The notes beneath the pieces were generated by a model. It did no database searches. It saw only the letters and a list, made by a program, of their open reading frames with translations, and was not told the origin of the DNA. From NCBI GenBank assembly GCA_002748285.1, contig PDSA01000026.1:152035-216034 (forward strand): a stretch of DNA of 64,000 nt, read 5' to 3'. Every line of letters starts with the position of its first letter. The first letter of the stretch is position 1. This document shows, piece after piece, positions 18,297 through 26,683 of this stretch. The position numbers were made by a program, and so were the translations under genes. Source of the DNA: Rhodobacterales bacterium (lineage in GTDB: Bacteria > Pseudomonadota > Alphaproteobacteria > Rhodobacterales > Rhodobacteraceae).

Positions 18297-19579
18297 TATT
18301 CATCCTGATATTGCAGCAGGCCGAGCAAGCGTTGGGCTGTCTCGGCAAGCGGTTTCTGGCCCTGCTTGGCCACCATGGCCGCCGCAGAGCGGGTGTTGAC
18401 AAAGCTCGGATCCATCAAGGTCTGCGCCAGCTCATCGGCATCCCCAACCCGCCGGGCAGCGTTGTGGCGGTGGAATGCGGCGTAATCCTCGGCGAAATTC
18501 CCGATATGTGGTCCGTGGCTGATCGCGCAATCCAGACGGGCGGGCTCGTAGGGGTTATGCCCCCCCACATGGCCAAACGAGCCGCCAACAAAGCAACGAT
18601 CTGCCAGCCGAAACCAAACACCCAGCTGGCCGATCTTGTCAATGATCAGAATTTGCACATCATCCAGGGGCTCTGTGCTGTTTTTCAGAATTGCCGCCGC
18701 AAAGCCCTGATCGGATGCGTGCCGCAACAGCCGTCTGGCCCGACCCGGATCGCGCGGGGCGATGATCAGGCAGCTTTGTGGCTGGCTTTGCAACAGCAAC
18801 CGATGCGCTTTCATCACCTCGATTTCATCGGCCGGATGGGTCGATGCCGCCAGCCAGAGCGGCCGCCCGGCCAGAGCCTTTTGCCAGTGTTCCCGCTCAT
18901 CCGGCTGATCGGCCAGCGGATCAGCCCCGGCCTTGAGGCTGCCGGTGACTTTGATCTGATCGCGGGCAATGCCGAAACGGGCGAATTGCGCCGCGCTGAT
19001 GTCATCCTGCACCTCGATGAAGCGAAACTTGGCGTAAAGCGCGCTGAAAAACCCGCGGGCTTTTTGCTTGCTGTCGCCGGATTTTTCGCTCATCCGGCCA
19101 TTGATCAGCGCCATCGGGATGCCGCGCCGCTCCAACTCGGTCAGGAAAGCCGGCCAGATGTCGCGCTCGGCCCAGACCGAAAGCTGCGGCTGCCAATGGT
19201 CGAGAAAACGGCGCACATAATGCGGGCTGTCCAGAGGCAAAAACTGGTGGATGGTGTCGGCGGGCAGGTTGTTTTGCACCGCCTGAGCCGAGCTGCGGGC
19301 CGAGCTGGTCAGCAAGAATTGCAACCCCGGTTGCCGCTGCTGCATCTGCCGGATCAATGCGGGCAACGCCAGCAGCTCGCCCACCCCGACCGCGTGCATC
19401 CACACCAGCACCCCCTCCGGGCGCGGCACCTCGGTCAGCGCCAGTTTTTCGCGATAACGCAGCCCGTCCTCTTTGCCACGCAACAGCCGCTTTTCCAGAT
19501 GCCGGCGAGCGAACAGCCGGATCAGCGGGCTGAGCCGCAGATAAGCCCATAGCAGAGCGGATTTGGGGCCGTCAGCCAA
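18296..19579 (-). CDS. waaA: WaaA/KdtA-like Kdo transferase family glycosyltransferase
   Basis: This 427-residue GT30-type glycosyltransferase resembles 3-deoxy-D-manno-octulosonic acid transferase. It has the N-terminal membrane-associated helix, WMHAVGVGELLALPALI (compare the family's HAVSVGE), AERDIWPAFL where WaaA has ETEIWPN, VTGSLKAG, and LAASTHPADEIEVM followed by LIIAPRDPGRARRL in the donor domain. WaaA adds Kdo from CMP-Kdo to lipid A at the inner membrane. Here it is embedded in a neuB/neuC operon rather than beside lpxK, so it may transfer another CMP-ulosonate. It overlaps neuC by 8 bases. Confidence 0.78.
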   Translation of the reverse strand: MADGPKSALLWAYLRLSPLIRLFARRHLEKRLLRGKEDGLRYREKLALTEVPRPEGVLVWMHAVGVGELLALPALIRQMQQRQPGLQFLLTSSARSSAQAVQNNLPADTIHQFLPLDSPHYVRRFLDHWQPQLSVWAERDIWPAFLTELERRGIPMALINGRMSEKSGDSKQKARGFFSALYAKFRFIEVQDDISAAQFARFGIARDQIKVTGSLKAGADPLADQPDEREHWQKALAGRPLWLAASTHPADEIEVMKAHRLLLQSQPQSCLIIAPRDPGRARRLLRHASDQGFAAAILKNSTEPLDDVQILIIDKIGQLGVWFRLADRCFVGGSFGHVGGHNPYEPARLDCAISHGPHIGNFAEDYAAFHRHNAARRVGDADELAQTLMDPSFVNTRSAAAMVAKQGQKPLAETAQRLLGLLQYQDE

Positions 19580-20705
19580 GGTCTTGGAACTCTTTTTGCA
19601 ACGGGTGCTGCCAGAACTTCTGATCTTTCAGAATGTCGACAAACAGCTGCGCCGAGCTGCCGGCGCCAAAGCCGCTATCGGAGTCATGTCTTTTGCCCCA
19701 TTTTTGCGCCAGAAAATCATCAATCGCTTGCCCGTCATGGGCGCTGCAATGGCTGATCGAACCGGCATTGGAGCGCTTGTTCTGCCGGGTGCCGATATCC
19801 AGACTGGGCAGGCCCAGAAACGGCGCTTCGCGCACCCCGACGCTGGAATTGCCGATATGGGCGGCGGCGTTTTTCAACAGCTCGGAAAAATAGGCAAACC
19901 GCATCGAAGGCAGCACCCGAAAGCGATCATTCGGCAGGGTGTTGATCACCTGCACGATGTCATTGGCGCCGGGGTCGTTATTGGGCAGGATCACCACGAA
20001 ATGACGCCCGCTGGCCACCAGACGATCAAACAACGCCCGGGCCTGAGCGCCGATGCTGTCCTGTTCGCTGGTCACCGGATGGAAGGTAACGATGCCGTAA
20101 TCGTCAAAGTCGATGTCGTAATGCTGGCGCACCTGCTCCATGCTCACCCCGGAGGCGGCGCGGTGGGTGTCCAACTCGGGCGAGCCGGTGACATAGATGC
20201 TGTCCGCCACCTCGCCCAGCGCCTGCACCCGGGATTTGGCGACCTCGGAGCTGACGAAATGATACGTCGACAGCTTGGTGTTGCAATGGCGGAAAATCTC
20301 ATCAATCGTGCCGGAAACCTCGCCGCCCTCGATATGGGCGCAGCGCAGATAGTTAGTGGCACAGACCAGCGCAGCAGCCAGCGCCTCAACCCGGTCGCCA
20401 TGCACCACCACCAAATCGGGCTGGTGATCGGCGACAAAGGCGGAAAAGCCGGTGATGGTGCGGGCCAGGATCATATCCTGAGGATCATCCTCAGCCTGAT
20501 TTTCAAACTCGAACACTTCGACGCCTTGCAGACGGTGGACTTCGATTTTGGTCAGCCCGTAGCGCTCCATCATATGCATTCCGGTCACGAAAAAGCTAAC
20601 CCGGAACCCGGCATCGCGAGCGGCCAGCGCCAGCGGCTCGAGCTTGCCAAAATCGGCGCGGGTGCCGGTCACAAAAAGGATCTGTCTGGCCTGTGCTTGC
20701 GCCAT
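19572..20705 (-). CDS. neuC: UDP-N-acetylglucosamine 2-epimerase, hydrolysing (NeuC-like)
   Basis: The 377-residue product begins ILFVTGTRADFGKLEPL, the hydrolysing UDP-sugar 2-epimerase signature. It has DLVVVHGDRVEALAAAL, AHIEGGEVSGTIDE, and NSSVGVREAPFLGLPSLDIG with the usual carboxy-terminal GxRQ segment. Such enzymes make ManNAc-type sugars for nonulosonic acid synthesis. The ATG at 20705 directly follows the FkbM stop (4-base gap). The longer frame to 20843 is not homologous. Pairing with neuB supports sialic-acid-like synthesis. Confidence 0.88.
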   Translation of the reverse strand: MAQAQARQILFVTGTRADFGKLEPLALAARDAGFRVSFFVTGMHMMERYGLTKIEVHRLQGVEVFEFENQAEDDPQDMILARTITGFSAFVADHQPDLVVVHGDRVEALAAALVCATNYLRCAHIEGGEVSGTIDEIFRHCNTKLSTYHFVSSEVAKSRVQALGEVADSIYVTGSPELDTHRAASGVSMEQVRQHYDIDFDDYGIVTFHPVTSEQDSIGAQARALFDRLVASGRHFVVILPNNDPGANDIVQVINTLPNDRFRVLPSMRFAYFSELLKNAAAHIGNSSVGVREAPFLGLPSLDIGTRQNKRSNAGSISHCSAHDGQAIDDFLAQKWGKRHDSDSGFGAGSSAQLFVDILKDQKFWQHPLQKEFQDLG

Positions 20706-20709
20706 GGTC

Positions 20710-21423
20710 TCAGCCCTCGACCCGTTCAAAGGCAACAACCTGTTCGGTTGACCATTCAATGCGCGGATACAGCCCGGCCCGGGCGCAGGTGTCGTAAATC
20801 GCCTTGATCGCGGCGCGGCTGATGACTTTGGGGTGAAGCTCAAGGATCACCGCCCGGATGCCGCTCAGATCAATGCCCTGAAACAGCTCTTCTTCGCCGC
20901 CTTCAATGTCGCACATGAACACGGTGGGTTTGACATCCTGCAAAACCTGGCGGAAATCCTTGACCGGCACCTCAACACTGCTTTGGCTGTTGATCCCCTC
21001 AACAATCGAACTTTCGGTAAAGTTTTCATGCAAGTTCAAATGCCGGCTGGTTTCATCGCTTGTGGGCAGCAAAATCGCGTTATGCACGGTGATATTGTCG
21101 ATCTTGTTGATCTGATGCAGGTCTTTGATGCGCTCGATCAGGGTCGGGTTGGCCTCATAGGCTTCGATATGCACATTCTCCGCCAGCCGCGACGCCACAG
21201 CCGAAACCACCCCCATGCCAGAGCCCATCTCCAAAATCACATCCCCATCCCTGACCAGATTTTGCAGCGCCAGAATTTCGGGTGCCTCATAGTCGCCCTT
21301 CCACAGATGCTTCCACACCGGGCGGGTGACATGCGCACCTGTGACAGGCACTTTCAGACCCTTGAAACCAAGATAGGGGCGCAGGGCGCGGGCGCGATAG
21401 AGTAAGGTAACCAGTAATCCCAT
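20710..21423 (-). CDS. FkbM family methyltransferase
   Basis: A 237-residue SAM-dependent methyltransferase of the FkbM type. VILEMGSGMGVVSAVASRL is motif I, HIEAYEANPTLIERI binds SAM, and VFMCDIEGGEEELF is the conserved acidic motif IV. Family members O-methylate sugars in surface glycans. Its operon position between the rgpF-like and neuC genes supports methylation of a surface polysaccharide sugar. Confidence 0.85.
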   Translation of the reverse strand: MGLLVTLLYRARALRPYLGFKGLKVPVTGAHVTRPVWKHLWKGDYEAPEILALQNLVRDGDVILEMGSGMGVVSAVASRLAENVHIEAYEANPTLIERIKDLHQINKIDNITVHNAILLPTSDETSRHLNLHENFTESSIVEGINSQSSVEVPVKDFRQVLQDVKPTVFMCDIEGGEEELFQGIDLSGIRAVILELHPKVISRAAIKAIYDTCARAGLYPRIEWSTEQVVAFERVEG

Positions 21424-21488
21424 AATGTTCTTTTTTTTCCGTTTTGGGCCCAGGCACCCCGGTCAAGAACGGTGCGCCTGAGGGCATG

Positions 21489-22598
21489 TTATATTCGGGC
21501 TTCGGCCAATCCATCGGCCCTGTCGGCATCCACCTTTTGGCGGATCTCGGACAGCATGGCGGGCGCAGGAGGCTCAAGATCCCCCGCATCCACGGCCTCA
21601 AGATAAGCGATCCGCCACAATTTTGCGACCTGATCATTGCTTTTCTTCAGAACCGGATAGTGAAACAGCCGCGTCATGGCATAAGGATAGCTGCTATAAG
21701 CCTGACCGCGCTGCAAGGCGTTGTCGATATGTTCAAACACCGCCTGACGCCACTCGGGGCTGTCGGAAAAGCCTTGCATCAACTGGTCGCGCTGCTGGCG
21801 CAAATTCAGGTCGCAATAGGCCGCATAGCGCAGATTTTTGCGCAAAAACGCGTTTGATTGCTGTTGCAAAGCCTGCAAAAAGCGTTCGGTTTCATAGACC
21901 GGGCGCAGCTGAAATCCAGCGTGCCGCAACGCTTCGCTATGGCCGCGCTCGCCCCGGCGGATGACTTTGTACTTGTTCGAGGTCAGCTTTAAATCCTGCC
22001 AATAGCGCCGGAACACATCCGAGGCAAAAACCGCGCCGCGGATCAGATAGCAGTAAGATTCCAGAAACTGCACATCCCCCTTGAAGCGCATGATACAGCC
22101 AGCCATATCGGCTTCGGCCTTGTCCAGCTGCTCGAGCAAATCGCAGTTTTCATAGAGCGGAAACCAGATGCTGTCATTGAGGATCAACAGCTTCTGCGGC
22201 GAAACCTGCCAGTGCCAGAGCTGCCGGATACCATCGCGATACCCGCCGAAATCATAACCGAAATTGGGCCGCTCCATGATGCGCCAGCAATGGCCTTGCA
22301 GCAGGGCGATGTCCTGGCTGCTGAGCGGCGTGTTGGAGATGGCGAACACGGCATAGCCATGGCTGCGCAAATGCTGACAGGTTTGCACAGTGCTCTGGCT
22401 GATGCCCTTGGGCTGATACAGCAACAGGATGGCGATGTTTTCTGCCTGTGCCTGCTGGCCCTGATACACCTTGAAACCGGCGGCAAAGGCGGCATCGTGC
22501 TTGCGCTGCGCCGCGGGTTCCCACAGAGCCTCGGGGATGCTCTGCAGCTGCTGCCCAAGGCGCAGCAGTTCACGCTTTAACTTCCAGGCAGGGATCAT
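21489..22598 (-). CDS. RgpF-like (rhamnan synthesis F family) glycan protein
   Basis: This 369-residue protein resembles the rhamnan synthesis F family associated with surface polysaccharides. NIAILLLYQPKGISQSTVQT opens the domain, RPNFGYDFGGYRDGI is the hallmark, and LLILNDSIWFPLYENCDLL and CYLIRGAVFASDVFRRYW follow. The family is treated as glycosyltransferases, though direct biochemistry is limited. Its ATG overlaps the neuB stop (ATGA), so it is co-translated with neuB. Confidence 0.82.
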   Translation of the reverse strand: MIPAWKLKRELLRLGQQLQSIPEALWEPAAQRKHDAAFAAGFKVYQGQQAQAENIAILLLYQPKGISQSTVQTCQHLRSHGYAVFAISNTPLSSQDIALLQGHCWRIMERPNFGYDFGGYRDGIRQLWHWQVSPQKLLILNDSIWFPLYENCDLLEQLDKAEADMAGCIMRFKGDVQFLESYCYLIRGAVFASDVFRRYWQDLKLTSNKYKVIRRGERGHSEALRHAGFQLRPVYETERFLQALQQQSNAFLRKNLRYAAYCDLNLRQQRDQLMQGFSDSPEWRQAVFEHIDNALQRGQAYSSYPYAMTRLFHYPVLKKSNDQVAKLWRIAYLEAVDAGDLEPPAPAMLSEIRQKVDADRADGLAEARI

Positions 22599-23623
22599 TC
22601 AAAATCGGCCCAACGCAGTTGCTGGTTATAGCTCACCGGGCGTTTAAGCACTTTGCCCACCACCTTGTCAAATTCATAACCGGCGATCTCGCCCGATCCG
22701 GGGCGACGCGCCCAGATGTCGGCCTGCGTAATCACATGCCCGGCGGGCAAATCGCGATCCGCCACCACCGAGGCCCGGGCAAAGCGATACACATCCTCCT
22801 CAGGCGCGGTGCGCTGTTTGTCATTATGCAACGCGGTGTGAATTTCGCGCGAGCGATCAATCAGATGCCGCAGCTCGGCCGGGTCCATCGAACACACAAT
22901 ATCCGGGCCGATGCGATAGCGGCTGTCGGTGTAATGGCGCTCCAGAATCGACGCCCCCAGCGCCACCGACGCCAGCGCCATCTCCGGCCCGATCGAGTGA
23001 TCCGAAAACCCGACCACCGCATTCGGGAACGCTTCTTGCAGGTCACGCACCCCTTTCAGCGACACGATTTCAGGCGGGGACGGGTAAAGATTGGTGCATT
23101 CCAGCAGCGCATACGCGACACCGGCATCTTCCAAAATCGCCACCGAAGCGCGGATGCTGTCGATGCTCTGCATCCCGGTCGACAGGATCACCGGCTTGCC
23201 AAAGGCGGCGATGTGGCGGATCAGGGGCAGGTTGTCGGCCTCGCCCGAGCCGATCTTGAAGGCCGGCACGTCGATCTCATTCAAAAAATCCGCTGCCGCC
23301 CGGGAAAACGGGGTTGAGATATAGATCATGCCCAGGTTTTCGACATAATCTTTCAGGGCGATTTCATCCTCTTTGGACAGGGCGCAGCGGGCCATGACCT
23401 CCCAAATCGACACATCCGCATTGGGCGGGAAAATCTGTTTGGCCTCGTCGGTCATTTCGTCTTCGAGGATATGGGTCTGGTGTTTGACCATCTCACAGCC
23501 CGAAGCTGCGGCCAACCGGGCCATTTCCTTGGCCACCTCCAGATCGCCGCCATGGTTGATGCCGATTTCAGCAATCACCAGAGGCGGCTGCTGGGCCGAG
23601 ATGATACGGTCACGGATTATCAT
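22595..23623 (-). CDS. neuB: N-acetylneuraminate synthase family protein (NeuB-like)
   Basis: NeuB condenses an N-acetylmannosamine-type sugar with phosphoenolpyruvate to a nonulosonic acid. The 342-residue product has the TIM-barrel start LVIAEIGINHGGDLEVAKEM, then VKHQTHILEDEM, FKIGSGEADNLPLI and VGFSDHSIGPEMALASVALG. A C-terminal antifreeze-like SAF domain (from about residue 280, RASVVADRDLPAGHVIT) follows. It is the first gene of the minus-strand glycan operon. The exact product (Neu5Ac, legionaminate or other) cannot be told apart, and no CMP-activating enzyme gene lies in the window. Confidence 0.9.
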   Translation of the reverse strand: MIIRDRIISAQQPPLVIAEIGINHGGDLEVAKEMARLAAASGCEMVKHQTHILEDEMTDEAKQIFPPNADVSIWEVMARCALSKEDEIALKDYVENLGMIYISTPFSRAAADFLNEIDVPAFKIGSGEADNLPLIRHIAAFGKPVILSTGMQSIDSIRASVAILEDAGVAYALLECTNLYPSPPEIVSLKGVRDLQEAFPNAVVGFSDHSIGPEMALASVALGASILERHYTDSRYRIGPDIVCSMDPAELRHLIDRSREIHTALHNDKQRTAPEEDVYRFARASVVADRDLPAGHVITQADIWARRPGSGEIAGYEFDKVVGKVLKRPVSYNQQLRWADFE

Positions 23624-23693
23624 AGGATGCGCCCTCTTTTTTGCGCCTTTATGGCCTGTGCGCGGCGGAGGGTCCAGTGGTTATAATCTGGCG

Positions 23694-23810
23694 GGCAGCG
23701 AAGAGGGGCAAGATTTCTGCCGAACGAAGGCACGCTTTCAAACTGTCCCGCCCGGACGATAGGCCGGGCTGCGCCTGCCTGCCCCCCGGCAGGCGCAGCC
23801 CGGCGTTTTT
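23694..23810 (+). ncRNA. candidate small RNA between neuB and fdsA
   Basis: On the plus strand a perfect TATAAT (23682-23687) is followed 70-120 bases later by a strong terminator-like hairpin plus GTTTTT. No plus-strand gene lies nearby to need that terminator, so an independent ~115-nt transcript is possible. I see no good -35 element. Treat as a hypothesis. Confidence 0.25.
23763..23810 (+). terminator. 17-bp perfect hairpin with plus-strand U-tract
   Basis: GCCGGGCTGCGCCTGCC (23763-23779) pairs perfectly with 23788-23804, with an 8-base loop, followed by GTTTTT on the plus strand. The flanking genes are on the minus strand, where no U-run follows the stem, so it is oriented opposite to fdsA transcription. 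Confidence 0.6.
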
Positions 23811-23857
23811 ACCCCATACGAAGGCTTTTAGACGCAATCCGCACCGCCCTCCTCCGC

Positions 23858-26683
23858 CTATTCAGCCAGCAACGGCTCCGTCACCGGCACCACCCGGGCG
23901 GCCGAGAACTTGAATTCGGGGATTTTGCCATACGGGTCCAGCTGCGGGTTGGTCAGGAAATTGGCCGGCGCATCGGTAAAGCAAAACGCAATGAACAACA
24001 TCCCCTGCGTCACATCCCGATCCGCGCGTAACGTCAGGGTGATCTCGCCCCGGCGGGTCTGCACCCTGACCTTCTGCCCCCGGGTCAGCCCCTGACGGCC
24101 AATGTCGCGCGGATGCATCGAAACCACCGGCGTGGGCTCTTGCGCATGCAAATCCGTGGCGCGGCGGGTCATCGCCCCGGTATGCCAATGCTCGAGCATC
24201 CGCCCGGTGGTCAGCACCATCGGAAATTCCGGGTCCGGCAGCTCGGCAGGCGCGATCAGATCGGTCGGCACCAGAGTCGCCCGCCCGGTCGCGGTGGGGA
24301 AACCATCGTAGAAAATAATCTCATCGCCGGGGCCGTCCTCGGTTTTGGCCGGGTAACACACCATGCCCTCACGCTCCAGACGCTCCCAGCTGATATTGTC
24401 CAGACTGCGCATCACGCTGGCCATCTCGCGGTAAATATCAGCCACCGAGTTATAGTCCCAGCCACAACCGATCCGATTGGCGACCTCCATGATCAGCTTC
24501 CAGTCCTGACGCGCCTCACCGGGCGGTTTGCGGGCCGGAAAGTTCAACTGCACCTGACGGTTGGAATTGGTGAACGTCCCCGCCTTTTCAGGATGGGCCG
24601 AAGCGGGCAGGATCACATCGGCATGCCAGGCGGTTTCGGTCAGGAAAATATCCTGCACCACCAGATGATCGAGCATAGAGAGCCCCTTGCGGGCGTGGTG
24701 CTGATCCGGGTCGGACATCGCCGGGTTTTCGCCCTGACAATACATGCCGACGATCTCGCCACGCGTGATCGCATCCATGATCTCGACCACCGTCAGCCCG
24801 GTTTTCGGATCCAGAGACCGGCCCCAGAGGTCTTCGAACCCGGCCCGTACATCGGCATCCTCAACCGATTGGTAATTCGGGTAAACCATTGGGATCAAAC
24901 CAGAATCTGAAGAACCCTGCACATTGTTCTGCCCTCGCAACGGATGCAGCCCGGTGCCGGGGCGGCCGATATGGCCGGTGATCAGCGACAGCGCCATCAG
25001 ACCCCGCACATTGTCGGTGCCATGCACATGCTGGCTGACCCCCATACCCCACAAAATGATCGCACGTTCTGATCTGGCATAGGTGCGGGCCACATCGCGC
25101 AGCAGGTCAGCGGGCACGCCGCTGATGGGCTCCATCGCTTCGGGGTTGAAATCTTCGACCTTTTTGCAAAGGGCATCGAACCCATCCACATGCGCCTGAA
25201 TATATTGCTGATCATACAGCTTTTCCTTGATGATCACATGCAGCATGGCATTGACCATCGCCACATCCCGGCCCGGTTTGAAAATGACCGGGTGGCTGGC
25301 ATGGCGCATCAGCTCTTGCCGGCGCGGGTCCATCACGATCAACGCGGCACCGCGTTTGGCGGCCTGTTTGATATAGGTGGCGGCCACCGGGTGATTTTGC
25401 TCGGGCCGGCAACCGATCACGATGATGCAATCGCTATCCTCCACCGCCGTAAACGGGGCCGACACCGCGCCCGAGCCGATGCCCTCCATCAGCGCCGCCA
25501 CCGAAGAGGCATGACACAGCCGGGTGCAGTGATCGACATTATTGGTGCCAAAGCCCTGACGGATCAGTTTCTGCATCAGATAGGCTTCTTCATTGCTGCC
25601 CTTGGCCGAGCCAAACCCGCATAGGGCCGAGCCCCCCCGTTCGGCCAGCACCTTTTTGAACCCGTTCGCCGCGTGGTCCAGCGCTTCGTCCCAACTGACC
25701 TCGCGGAACACGTCATGGAGGTTGTCAAAACTCAGCTGCATTTTCGGGTCTTTGGGCACATCGGTGCGGCGCAGCAGCGGTTTGGTCAGACGTTCGGGCG
25801 ACATGACATAATTCATGCCAAAACGCCCCTTGACGCAGAGCTTGCCCCGATTGGCCACCCCATCGCGGCCATCGACCTTGATGATGTCATTGCCCTTCAT
25901 ATGCATCGAGGTCTGACAACCCACGCCGCAAAACGGACACAGCCCATCCACCACCCGATCCGGCTGAGCATCCGGGTTGGGCCGGGTGGCCGTGGCATCG
26001 AGCAGGTTTTTTTCGATCAATGCGCCGGTGGGACAGGCCTGCACACATTCGCCACAGGCCACGCATGAGGAAATGCCCATCGGATCATCCAGATCAAAGC
26101 TGGGCAGCACCTCCATCCCGCGCTTGCCCATGCCGATCACATCATTCATCTGCACTTCGCGACAGGCCCGCTCGCACAGACCGCAAGAAATACAGGCGTC
26201 CAGATTGACCGCAATCGAAGGGTGCGAGGCATCGTGGAAAATGCTATCCACCGGAATAGCCCCCCCCGATCCGGGGCGATCACCGGGAAAGCGCGGGGTG
26301 CTCAGCCCGACCAAATCGGCCTGTTGCCAGAAATGCGCCTGCGGGTCGGGGCTGTGACCCCGCTTGGGCATGTCCGAGGCCAGCAATTCAAACACCAGCT
26401 TGCGGTTGGTTTTCACCCGCTCGGAGTCGGTATGCACCACCATGCCCTCAACCGGTTTGCGCAGGCACGACGCCGTCAGAACCCGCTCGCCCTCGACCTC
26501 GACCACACAGGCCCGGCAGTTGCCATCGGGACGGTATTCGCCATGGTTCTTGAAACACAGATGCGGGATCTTCAGACCCTTGCCATGGGCGATTTCCCAG
26601 ATCGTGTCACTGGCATCGGCGGTTACTTCTTCGCCATTCAGGGTGAAGGTCACGGTTTGCGACGGGGCGTTGTCCAGGCTCAT
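23858..26683 (-). CDS. fdsA: NAD-dependent formate dehydrogenase alpha subunit
   Basis: This 941-residue catalytic subunit oxidises formate to CO2 at a molybdenum or tungsten bis-MGD centre. It has an N-terminal 2Fe-2S ferredoxin domain (Cys43, 56, 59, 73) and two 4Fe-4S clusters (Cys164/167/170/174 and Cys207/210/213/217). A further cluster at the Mo/W domain uses Cys249, 252, 256 and 283. The metal ligand is Cys390, followed by His391, in HCTRLCHASS; its codon is TGT, so there is no selenocysteine. Layout matches FdsA and Methylobacterium Fdh1A. It overlaps fdsB by 4 bases (ATGA). Accessory fds genes are absent here. Confidence 0.92.
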   Translation of the reverse strand: MSLDNAPSQTVTFTLNGEEVTADASDTIWEIAHGKGLKIPHLCFKNHGEYRPDGNCRACVVEVEGERVLTASCLRKPVEGMVVHTDSERVKTNRKLVFELLASDMPKRGHSPDPQAHFWQQADLVGLSTPRFPGDRPGSGGAIPVDSIFHDASHPSIAVNLDACISCGLCERACREVQMNDVIGMGKRGMEVLPSFDLDDPMGISSCVACGECVQACPTGALIEKNLLDATATRPNPDAQPDRVVDGLCPFCGVGCQTSMHMKGNDIIKVDGRDGVANRGKLCVKGRFGMNYVMSPERLTKPLLRRTDVPKDPKMQLSFDNLHDVFREVSWDEALDHAANGFKKVLAERGGSALCGFGSAKGSNEEAYLMQKLIRQGFGTNNVDHCTRLCHASSVAALMEGIGSGAVSAPFTAVEDSDCIIVIGCRPEQNHPVAATYIKQAAKRGAALIVMDPRRQELMRHASHPVIFKPGRDVAMVNAMLHVIIKEKLYDQQYIQAHVDGFDALCKKVEDFNPEAMEPISGVPADLLRDVARTYARSERAIILWGMGVSQHVHGTDNVRGLMALSLITGHIGRPGTGLHPLRGQNNVQGSSDSGLIPMVYPNYQSVEDADVRAGFEDLWGRSLDPKTGLTVVEIMDAITRGEIVGMYCQGENPAMSDPDQHHARKGLSMLDHLVVQDIFLTETAWHADVILPASAHPEKAGTFTNSNRQVQLNFPARKPPGEARQDWKLIMEVANRIGCGWDYNSVADIYREMASVMRSLDNISWERLEREGMVCYPAKTEDGPGDEIIFYDGFPTATGRATLVPTDLIAPAELPDPEFPMVLTTGRMLEHWHTGAMTRRATDLHAQEPTPVVSMHPRDIGRQGLTRGQKVRVQTRRGEITLTLRADRDVTQGMLFIAFCFTDAPANFLTNPQLDPYGKIPEFKFSAARVVPVTEPLLAE

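Noticed and set aside
25495..25525. Selenocysteine in formate dehydrogenase
   Set aside because: The ligand position in RLCHASS is encoded by TGT (Cys), not TGA.
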